64,000 nt of DNA. It comes from Branchinecta lynchi (lineage: Eukaryota; Arthropoda; Branchiopoda; Anostraca; Branchinectidae). Of this stretch, positions 22,601 to 34,600 are shown piece after piece. The notes under the pieces were generated by a model, which had not been told where the DNA came from, made no database searches, and saw nothing but the letters and a program-made list of their open reading frames with translations. Within the stretch, counting starts at the first letter, position 1, and each line of letters starts with the position of its first letter. The stretch is from the NCBI GenBank assembly GCA_023053575.1, contig JAKZAP010000013.1:4164001-4228000 (forward strand), read 5' to 3'. The position numbers were made by a program, and so were the translations under genes.

Positions 22601-25600
22601 ACAAGCTCATTCTTATTCACTTTCGATTCAGGCTCTTTCTAAAAAGACGACCTGCTGACTTCTCCGTTTAGCACACGAAATATGGTTTGCAGTCAGCTTC
22701 GGTTGAATGAATACCTATACCCAAGGTTAAGATAAAACCAGAAAGCAATTACTAAATAATCCCCAATTTTCGGTTAAGAAAGAATAAAGGGCCTCATGAT
22801 CTGTATATTAAACTAGGAAATATTCAAAACCGTTTAAAATGAGGTCGACCATTACCCAATCTTGTAATGTATGTTGAGGCTACATATGATGCCAAGAACT
22901 TACGAATAATCTTTTCCATACGAAAGGTGTTCTTCCTTTACACTTTGGGTTCCGGATTGTATCAGACAAGATGTATGAAACCTACCATGAAAAAAGTTAG
23001 TTTTGAAAACAAGTAAGAGAAGTGTCGACGAAACCCTAAAACCACGCTGATTAATTATTCATCAAAGCCAAACATCGATTCCGCTTTTAAAAGTTAAGCC
23101 ACATATGCAAGGCCGTATCCAGGGGGGGGGGGGTTGAACCCACCCTCCCCCCCCCCCCCGAAACATACAAAAATAAGCATTTTTATAGGTTTTTCCCTCT
23201 GATCTATGTCTTTTTTGTACTTTTTTGTCCTACCTACACGCACCCCCCCCCCCCCAGAAATAAATTCCTGGATACGGGCCTGCACATATGAACAAAGCCC
23301 CTGCGGGACGTAAAAGCGAAATATCCAAAATTAGTAGCCTAAGTGTACAAGATAGCCTACATGATTTTGCGTTTTCTGTTTATTTTCGGCCTTCATAATA
23401 GATTCAGAGCCGGAATGACGAAACACTTGTAAGGTACCATTTTTGTTTTTTCTCACATAACGAATTTCCCTTTCTAGCGACCAAGCCAACGCGACCCACT
23501 CCGTCCTCAGCGAGGCCAACGTCGTCTACTTCATCCACCACAGCAAATCTGCAGATGATCTCAGCGAGTGCTTCAGGTGATATAACAACTCCCACAACAA
23601 ACAGTGATAACGTGATAACTCTGGGCTTAAATCGCCCATTTTCTGGTGTTAGTGTAGAAACCACTATTGGTTCACACGAGTTTCACTCGCACTCAGTGGA
23701 TGCACAGTTTTTCGTAGTTAGCAGCACAACAGCAATTAAAACCAGCACCACCGAGAGACCATCCACGACACAAAAGACTGCAGAGACCACGACACGAGAT
23801 ACGCCCAGCTTGACGGACACGGTAACGGCTGTGGATCAGATCACAGAACCAGTGGAATTTCCAGAATACTTATTAGAAGTTACCAATGCACCAAACACTG
23901 CCAATAAAAGTAAGCAAGCTTGATTGTCTCTCTTATCTTCGTCACCTTTTAGTAGCATATATTGTTTATCCACCACTGAAGACCTCTCCGTTGTCAGCCT
24001 TTATCACTGGTTGGCACTGGAACTAGGCTGGGGTCTGACGGGTCTACCTCAGCTCTCAAACAGCTCCCCCTTCAAAAAGTTAGAAGGATCATAAAGTTAG
24101 TCTCTGGTGATTCTTACCGCTATGATCAGGGACCCATACATTTCCTGTGATGACTTGCCATTCAGGGGGATTGTCAATAAGATATTTCTGATGCGCTCTT
24201 GACCGAGCGTCAGATAGTTCAAGAAATACCCACAGGGATAAAATACCCGACTATCCAGATAGACAAAATTTTTCGCAGCTGTTGTGCTAAGCTAGGAATA
24301 TTTCTCTATAATGGAAGAGTATCCTGGATCTTTTGTCCTAGCTTAGGTACCTGGTGGCATGCTTGCAATTTTGTCTATCTGAGCAAGAACGCCGATTCGA
24401 CCCAAGCGGAATTTTTGGAAACTAGGTGAGGCTCGGGAAACATAGCAACATAGAAGCATAGAAAATGACAAGCCCCCTGAATGGCGAGTCATTACAGGAA
24501 ATTTATGGGTCCCTGGTATGACCAATAGCCAGGGGACTGCTCTTGTGACTGAGGGGTTACCCATCCCTCGAGACTAACAGAATTTGTACAAAGTGACAAG
24601 CTCATTAAACAGGTTCAGGAATGAAAATCTGGCTAATACTTCATGGGCTGAGAGGGCAGGATGTTTGTTGCGGGTAAATAGATTTGAATGCTAACGAAAA
24701 AGTGTATTGATACTATCCTGAACGTTTTAAAGTTGAAACCAATTTAAGAAAAAGATTTTGGAAGATAAATCATTTTATTACATATTTTTGTTCGAAAATT
24801 AGGTGATTCGTCCTTCAAACGCTTCTAAACAATTTGATTTTAATGTTTTAACTCGTGGTAACCAGTGCCGACTGGTTTCGATCGCTGCCGGCACCGACCG
24901 GGAACCGACGCACTTCTGTACACTAAAATCGAGAGTGGGCAACTCCTGACTTCTCTTGTGACACATCATCAGAGGGTCTGGGCGGGTCGTTCCTCCAAGG
25001 GTCCTCTTCAAGCTGCTTTTCAAAGAGGACCGAAATGCCACTGAAAAATATTCTCGCAGATTTTTCCGTTCTGAGTAATTTTTATGTATCCAGTTGTGCA
25101 ATTAACAAAAAGGTTGTTTTGCTTTTTATGGCACTTGAGCTTACTCAAGTGCCATATAGCGATTGTTATTTCTGTCCGTCAGTCGGTCTGTCGGTCTGTC
25201 GGTCCCGGTTTTGCTAGTTCGGGCACTTCCAGATAAGCTAGGACGATGAAACTTGGCAAGCGTATCAGGAACTGGACCAGATTAAATTAGAAATTGTCGC
25301 TTCCTCGATCCGACCATCTGGAGGGGAGTGGAGGGAGGGGGAATCCGGAAAAAATAGGAAAAATGAGATATTTTTAGCTTACGAACAGTTGATCGGATCT
25401 TCATGAAACTGAATACATGGAAGGACTTCGTGTCTCAGACCCTCCATTTTAAATCCAGACCGGATCCGGTGACACTGGGGGGAGTTAGAGGGGGAAACCG
25501 GAAATCTTGGAAAACACTTAGAGTGGAGGGATCCGAATGAAACTTGGTGGAAAGTACAAGCAAAAGTCCTAGATACGTGACTGATATAACCGGAACGGAT

Positions 25601-28600
25601 CCGCTCACTTTGGGGGAGTTGGGGGGGGGGGGAGAAGTCCGAATTTGTAGTGATCCCGCGAGTTCAGTGCTTCCTGATGTGCTGGGACGATGGAATTTGA
25701 CAGGCATGTCTGGGACCCGACCAGCTTAAATAGGAAATCATCAATTCCCCGATTCGACCATCTGGGGGGGGGGGGGGGGGAGTGGAGGGAGGGTGAAGCC
25801 AAAATTTGAGGTATTTTTAGCTTGCGAACGGGTGATCGGATCTTGATGAAAATTGATATTTAGGATGACCTCGTGTCTCAGACACCTCACTTTAAACCCG
25901 GGCCGGATCCGATGACACTGGGGGGAGTTGGAGGAGGGAACCGGAAATTTTGAGAAACGCTTAAAGTGGAGGGATCGGGATGAAACTTGGTGGGAAAAAC
26001 AAGCACAGGTCCTAGAAACGTCATTGACATAACCGGACCGGATCAGGGCACTGTGGGGGAGTTGGGGTGGGGAACCGGAAATTTTGAGAAACGCTTAAAG
26101 TGGAGGGATCGGGATGAAACTTGGTGGGAAAAACAAGCACAGGTCCTAGACACGTCATTGACATAACCGGACCGGATCAGGGCACTGTGGGGGAGTTGGG
26201 GTGGGGGTCCGGATTTCTAGCGATCCCGCGAGTTCGGCATACTTCCTGATGTCCTAGGGCGATGAAACTTGGCAGGTATGTCAGGGATCTGAACAGATTG
26301 ACTTGAGAACAGCCGTTTCCCCGACCCGACCATCGTGGGGGAGTGGGTGGATGGGGAGTCCGGAATCTAGTGGCGTGCATAACTTTTGAACGGGTGATCG
26401 GATTTGAATGAAACTTGTCTGGTGAGCTATCGCCTCGGACGTTCAGTGTCACGTCCGGGTCGGGTCCGATACCTGTGGGGATGGGGGGGGGGGGGTGGAA
26501 AACTCAAGAAACTCTAAAAGCAGAGGGATTGGGACGAAACTTAATGGATGGAACAAGCATTAGGCCTAGATGAAATTGATGGAGCCAGATGGTTTCGGGG
26601 CTCTGTGGGGGGACTTGGAGGGGGTTTCCTGGAATTCCGGTAGTCGTGAGTTAGAATAGTTCCAGATGTAAAACGACAACGAAACTTTGCAGGCATATTA
26701 GCGACCCGAATTATCTTGACTTCAAAACCTGACACAACATACCCCCGGAAACTTCCGTTCCTAGATCGGAGCATTTTTGGGGGAGCAAGAGAAGATAAAT
26801 ATGGACTTCTATAAATTGCGAACGAGTGGTCTGATTCGAGTGAAACTTCATGGGTGATACGAATCGATGGCCTCGACATGTAAAACATGCGTTCGAACCA
26901 TATGCGACCACGATTAGGGGAATTGGGGGTGGGGGGACTTTTGACATGCACAAAAACCAAACGGATGGACTGAATGAGATGCAATTCGACAGTGCCGAGT
27001 TTATGCGGCCTAGATTTGTTATTTGGTGTCTGGGCCGGATTCGGCCAAGGTAGGGGGGGGGGGGGGGGGGTACTGGAAACTTACAGATAGGCTATGCTCC
27101 AATTTCAGTCAAACTTGATGAGGGAATTAAGAGATTGGGCCCGAACCGGCTCCGACAACGTTGGTGGGAAGGGGGGGGGGGGGGGGGGGGGTACCGGAAC
27201 TTTCCAAAAATGCTCAGATTCGAGTGAAACTTGGTAGACATGCATGCATAAACGAAGATGCTTTAGGTGGTCGATTTTTTTTTTTATTCCGAACCAGATT
27301 CGGCCACGGTAGGTGGAAATAGAGTGAGTACCGGAAATCGTGTAGCACGTCTAGGGATCAAACAAATGGATTTATTGGGATGAAAGTTTGAACAGTCATG
27401 TGCATTTGCAATCGAGACGATGCCGGAACTGCTCAGAAATGAGTGAAACTAAATATCCTATTTCTATTTACGAACCGCCTTTTTGGACGGCGGGTGTATT
27501 TTGTGACGTTTTCATCTATTTTCTTGTACAGCCTACTCGTACAAGTGCCATATGAGCTCGTAGCTCTTGTTGTTATTTTATTTTTCTTTGGGAAAAATTA
27601 GTGTTGAGGGTTTAGATTTTTTGTGGCACTTGCCTACCGGCCAAGTGCCATATACCGATCACTTTTCCGGCGGCCTGTCAGTCGGTCAGTCCGGTGTTTG
27701 CGAGTTAGGGTACTTCCAGAGGTGCTAGGACTATGAAACTTGGCAGGCATATCAGGGACCCGATAAAACTAACCTGGAAATAATCAGTTTCCCGATCCGA
27801 CCATCTGGGGGGGGGAGGGCGGAGGAATCCTGAGAATTCCTTTCAAAGCCCTACCCCTTTCTTCACACTAGTATAGCTGTGAACATGGATGACGTCATTC
27901 TCTGCTTATATCTATGAGTGTCGGCGGGGAGAGCTAGTGTTATCGACAGTCGAAGGGGTTGGTATATTGTTCAAGCTTTTTGTCACACTTTTTCGAGTTA
28001 GGGTACTTCCAGATGTGCTTGGATGATGAAACTTAGCCGGCATATCAGGGACCCGACCAAACCAATCTGGAAATAATCAGTACTATCTGGGGGGAGTGGA
28101 GGGCGGGGGAGTCCTGGATGTTGAGTGGTATGTAACTTTCGAACAGGTGATCGGATTGGAATGAAACTTAATAAATGAATAAATGACATATCTCTGATTT
28201 TTCATTTGAAGTCCGGACCGGATTCGACAGCTATGGGGGATCGGGGGGGGGGGGGGGGGGAGACCGGAAATCCCGAGAAACGGTTAGAATGGAGGGATCG
28301 GAGTGAAACTTGCTGGGAATAACAAGCATCTGCTCCAGATAAATCGTTTACACATTTGGACTGGATCCGGACACTTGGGGTGGGGGGGGGGGGTGGAGGG
28401 GAGGGGTTTCCCGGAATTCCGGTGATGACGGTTCTGGGGATTTTCACGACGAAACTTGGGAGACGTATCAGGGACCCGATCCAACTGACTTGTAAATAAA
28501 AATTTAATCGATCCGATAATAATGGGGGGTGCAGAGGGTGGGGGAATCCGGAATAAGAAGTCATGCGTAACTTTGGAGGGTGATCGGATTTGAGTGAAAT

Positions 28601-31600
28601 TTTGTAATTGAACAGAAGACATGTCTCTGGGGATCTTGTTCATGTCCGGACCGGACAACAACTGGGGGGGGGGGGGATACGTGGCCGACTTAGACTGGAG
28701 AGATTGGGATGGAACTTTGTGAGAATAACAAACAGAAGCTCCGGATAAATCATTTACAGAACCGGATCGGCTCTGGCGACTGTGGGGGGAGTTTGAGGGG
28801 GGTCCGGAATTCCGGTGATTGCGAGTAAAGGTACTTCCATATGTGCCAGGACGATGAAACTTGGCAAAAATTCGATAAGTTTGGCTTAGAAATCGCCACT
28901 TTCCAAATCCAACCATTCCTTAAAGTACCAACCATGACCGCAAATTAAGAAAAAATCTTTTAAGCAAAATATGTATTTTCATGATCCCCATGAGCCCATT
29001 ATCATGTTTGCCTCAAGGGTTTTGCTTACAAATGAAGTTCTAGCTCCTTGAAAGTGCGCATCTTCACCGCAAGGTCGAAAATTACTTTGTATCAAACGAC
29101 ACATCTCAACCCATGAGTCACAAGGGTTTGCTAAAAAAAAAAATATTGCTAGCACCCTTAAAGTGCGCATTTTAACTGAAAATTTCTAGCGCTTTTAAAG
29201 TGCGCATCATTACAGCCAAATTCAAGAATAAAATACTTTTTCTCTAGCTCCCTTAAAGTGCGCATCTGAACCGCACAGTCTAAAAGTAGTTTTGATCAAA
29301 CAATACATCTCAACCCGTGCAAGTGCCATATGAGCTTACAGCTCTTGCTTTTATTTTGGAATGCCCAACTATCGAGGTTGCCTTTCCATTCGGGCATGTG
29401 GAAGTGATTTTGTTTTTATTCGAAATTTTGAAAATATAGCAGAAATGGTCTTAAAAAATGGCGAATTTGACCGCAAGACTGAAAATCCCAGCAAAACTAC
29501 GACTCAGCAATTGTAGGCTACCTGTGTTTAGAGCGGATCAGATAAAAAGGACATTGCTGGTGAGCGAACTTTTTCGGCACCTCCGTCGCGCGGTGGCTTA
29601 AGTAGATTTATGCCTTTAGTAACTTCAGTCCCTACAACCGGGTGGAGTAACAAGTGCCTGACACGATAGAGTAACAAGCAGCGTTAGAACCAAGACATTT
29701 CACATCCCCAATAACCAAACAAATACTGAAATAACATATTTTGAAATCATTCTAGTTTAAAAGCTTTAAAAGCGGTGTTACAAGTGCCAAGAGTTCGGCC
29801 TGTGACTGCAAGAACAACTTCAAATGCTCTAAATGTGGTGGGAGCCACGAATCCAGCCGTGAGAGCCCGTGCACCTCAACCTATGTGAAGTGCGCAAATT
29901 GTGGGAGTGCAAAACACCCTGCTTACAGCCTACTCTGCCCAAAAGTGATTGAGTTTACGAGGCCTGCGAACTACTAATGCGGAGTCCCTTGAAACGGATT
30001 TGACTCAAGCTTATTTGGATTTTGTTGTTCTTTTGTGTTTCAGTTTACTCTGTTCACCTGTTCATTTACTTTTTGTATTTTTTCCATACTCCGTCTTTTT
30101 GGCCCAGGCCAGTTGATGGGTTATAAATAAATAATAATAATAATAATAATAATGTCTACAAACTGCATTTAGAAATCCAAAGAAGATCTTCAAGATTTTG
30201 CAAGAACGGTTTCAGTTTCGATATTGAATGTCTTGCTAGCCAGTCCGACCCTTTAAACTTCTTTTCCATTAGCAAGGTAATAACAAGTGCAATAAACAAA
30301 ATCATAGCAGCCTAATACCCCCTTTGTCACAACTTCATTAAGAACGGCAAATTAGCGATCATATGACAAAACCGTCCAGTTTCCAACTGATCTTTAAGGA
30401 TTGATGAGATACGCCGCGTGGTGCGCCCATTCCAAGGACGTAATAGCCCTCTGTAGGAGAACAAGCTTACCTAACCTGGAGATTTTGTACCATAGTCGTC
30501 CGTCTGCAGTTCTGCAACTTCTGCACAAAGGCCACACCTCAAGATGCAAGCACATGCTGGAAAAGTACAGATAAGAAATTTCGGTAAATGTTGGCACGGC
30601 GTCGTCTGAATTACTACAAATTATTGAAGCAAACGTTTCATATGGAATTTTATTTTAAGTTAGGTCTACCAGCACAGACTCTGAAACTTTGGTTCCAGCT
30701 CCGAACAAACTCATTTACCACTCGGACTTAGAAAAAAGGTGTTTGAGAGAAGGAAAAATAGTGATGGGTTAATAATTGATAATTACAGGTGTCCGATTTG
30801 TCTTGTCGGAGAGGACACTGTTGCTCACCTCCTAGGGCAGTGCCAGGAGTCTCCTCTACCGGATCAGTTTGGGGGAGGGTTGCTCTTCCCTGGTATATTG
30901 ACATCGACTAAAGACAACGTTATTAAAACGGTGGTAGATTATGTGAGTGGAAATTTAAATAGAAGGTAGTTGTCCTAGGATCATTATGTTTTCAGTGTAT
31001 TAATATATTTGTATGCCGTGTGTATAAAAATCTGTGTATGGCCCATTGAGGCTAAATAAACACTATTCTATTCTATTCTATAGCTGCAAAAACTCCCTAG
31101 ACGCTACGGGTTTTTGCGTCATTTTTTCGCAGTTATCGAAGAGGCGTCTCTGGGTATATGAACGCAGTTTTGTTTTAGGATGCGGAATGCAGAATCCTAT
31201 GCCGAAAGTGCCGACTTCTCGAGTAGTTGGTGGATCTAGCACAGTCTACGGAGCCTGGCCATGGCAGGTAAGCTTCCCTTGAACAAGGGAGTTTCTCAGT
31301 GACTCGTGTCCTAATTATGCTTGAACAAAAGATAATGGTGACATTCGTTCAAAAATTATTTCTAGTTAGTAATGTCGCGTAATCCTTACAGCCTTGCATG
31401 AAGACAATTTCATGCTCTTTCGTTTACATATCCATTATAGAGCGTGTTCCATCCTACTAACAATCGTAACTATTAGTCACTATTTTCGTTCCAACCTCGC
31501 ACAAATTTACTATGCTGACCGTTCCAACCTTCACGCCCGGGAGCGTAGTAAGCGTGGTAACTATGAATCTCTGTAACGTGATTGGCCAAATTAACCGGTG

Positions 31601-34600
31601 GTATGATATTTCGCCGAAAATAGAAAAATGTGTTCCTGCCTTGACGCAAAGAAGCCAAAATGTGTTACGTTATGCGTAGCAACTACGGTAAGTAGGGTGG
31701 AACACGCTCTTAGTATTATGTACTTTGTCTATACGTAAGAGTTTCTTGTAATTTTGTAGCCGTCTTTCGTTTCCTGTTATTCTCAAGACTGTTGGTTTTG
31801 CGATTACTATGCGTCCTTCATAAAATCTGATGACGAATTGCCGCCAGACGCGCTAGAGGAACAATAACAATCACACGTGAGATCTGGCGATAAGTTATAT
31901 GACCGGTGAATGAGCGATTAGGCTTTCGCTTCATATCGAGTCGCGCATTAGCCCCTTGGAAAAGACAGCCACCACTCAGCAATGAAGTCGGGAAGAAAGA
32001 AATGACAAACTTGATGGCGCTTGACAGAACCAAGTTGGGTAAAGCAAAAAGAGGGGAAGAGGCATTTTCAACAGTTTTAAACGTGGTTAGGCCTAAGAGG
32101 AATTGCAAATAGCAAAACAAACCAGGATAAACGTACACAAAAAAGTAACGTGTCATTATTTTCTTTAGGATAGCGCACCTAGCGTCCAAAAAAGAACTAA
32201 TCTGAGAGTAATTTTATGAGGGGCGTATTGTGTATCATGTTCTTTCAAAAAGCTAGAACTCACATTTTTCCGAAAATTACAATTTTTTTGATAATAATGA
32301 ATAAATAAATAAATTAGCCCAAGTTTAACAGGCGTAACACCAAAATTTCCGTTTTCACTTCACTCCGTTTAATCCAAATACTTTATTTTTTGCAAGTCTT
32401 TTTTTGCTAAATCATTCAGTGAACAGCGGCGTGTCATTCAGGATTTACGGATCAGTAACTGAGTGCCGAGAACACTCACATTTCATTCACATCACTTCAG
32501 CGCCTGCAATTTTGTGCATAGTTTAAATGCTTTTCAACCGCAAAATATCAAAGTGCATAATCCAGTAACCACGCTTTCTTTTTAAGTTATGGCTTAGTTC
32601 CATTCCCTATGATTTAGATTGCCGATGCGGGCAGAATGGCACGAGACTAGTGGCGTAGACTATAGTATTGACTGCTTACTTTTTTGCATCAATTATCATT
32701 CTTGTTCTAATTTTCACCAGTTTGGTTCCCTCAGATATTTAACAAAGAGACCTTAAAGTCGACAAATAAAAATATAATTTGTGAGATCGTTTTTGTTTTT
32801 GTTTTAAATGTACTGAAAAGAAGAAAATGTTTTTATATTAGTGGTATGAATTTTGGTTGGCGCCTTAGGCGTCTGTTGTATTGCCGTATTTGGCTTCTTC
32901 AGTAAATTATTATTATTATTATAACGATTACAACAACGGTCCACGGTAATGGCTTTAATAATTTGTTGAGGTTAAGAAACACTTTTTCTGCATCTTTCTT
33001 TCCCTTTTTAAAGTAATTCTTTTCATTGTTGTTTAGTCCCTTACAGGTTTGCCTCTGGGCATTGAAGAGTTTGATTTTTTTTTCAATAAATCCAAAAGGG
33101 CCCTTTTTGCGATTTCATTTCTATATGACGACCACACACCTACATTCTTTGAAGCGCAGGGTTGGTCGCCAAAAGTAACTTCGTACACCCTGGAAAGTAA
33201 CCCAAAAGTATCTCAAAGTAACCCAATGTAACCTAATGTAACCCAATGTAACCCAATGCAATGTAACCCAATATAACCAAAAGTAACCCTGAGTAACTCA
33301 AAGTATCCTGAAGTAACTCGTACACCCTGGTTCTTGGTGACCAACCCTGAGCCTCGTTTTTGTTGCATGCTGCAGGTCCACTTCTCGGCCGATTCCGGAC
33401 CCATTCTTTCTACATCCGTTTTTGCACTGCAGCGCTTCTCGAGAATCACGGACTTGCTCCCCGACCAAGTCCGTGCTTCCCTGCAAGATGCTGCAGCGCT
33501 GCCGCTTCAACCAAGAAGAAAGTGAATCCAAGAACGAACATTATGCAAAAGTAAAGAAGTTCTGCAGCAGCGATGCGGCAGCGCTATTGCAACAAAAAAG
33601 AGGCTCTGGTGTGGAGCAAGTTCTTCTTTGTTTATGTATATTAATGCTATAATCTGCTGCTTTAGGCAAAAAAGCAAAGTTCGTTGCTTTTTTCTTTTTT
33701 CATATCTATGTAGGCCCCAGACCCTCCTTTCTTTGACGGCATCAATTAGTAAGAACTGTGTCTTCAGCCCAAGCTGAGTCAGCTGAGAATCAGTTTTTGG
33801 GATCCCAAAACGTGAGTGTAGGGATACCTATGACCACGCAAAAGTTGTCCGCCTTTCCGTCCGTCCGTCAGCTCGATAACTCTCGAAGGGAATCAGGAGG
33901 ATTCTTTGGGTCAAGGGACAGGTCGAGTTCGTAGATGGGCTCTGTAGCCCTTCATTTAGGGGTGGAGGAAGAGGACCAGATTAAGGGGCGAATAAATTAT
34001 TGTTTAACAGCTAATAAAATGATTGATTTAGGGGTAAGAAGACATTGTGAACATGTGTATGAAAATTATTTTCTCGCCGGACAAATAGCTCGCCCGGAAT
34101 GTGTTTGAAGTTGATTAGATATTCAATTACGGGACAAAGGACGTGATGAATCCGTATATGACAATCATTTTCTACCCGGATATGTATTTCGCCCGGAATC
34201 CGGCCAAAACCAGAAAATTTGTTGCAAGTTTTTGTTTTATCTGAAGTTGATTAGAGGTCCGATGTAGTGGTAAGGACGCATGCTGAATCAATATATGAAA
34301 ATTATTTTCTCGCCGTAAGATAGTCCGCCCGGAATCCGGCCAAAACCGGAAAAGTCTTTATGGAGTCTGGCGAAGACCGGATATCTACAAGATCAATTGT
34401 CTGGATCAAATATTGAATTTTTGGGATCCCGTCGAAACCTTTGGTCTTTCAGTGGATCTAAAAATGGAAATCTGAAAGCTTCAAATAGATTGTCGAAGGA
34501 TAAATTAAGTATATGAAGTGCTGGTGACGTTAAACGACTAAACAAAGTTTTAACGTCACTGAGCGAGTCATAAACTGTCAGAAGTTTCATAAGAGATAAC

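Noticed and set aside
24799..25101. 100-codon minus-strand frame
   Set aside because: No motif or splice context; composition alone does not support a gene.
28284..28916. 210-codon open frame on the minus strand
   Set aside because: It is antisense to the GATGAAACTTGG modules. Proline/serine-rich reading and similar frames in every copy (for example 26541-26984, 25435-25707, 44416-44727) show it comes from G-rich repeats with few stops.
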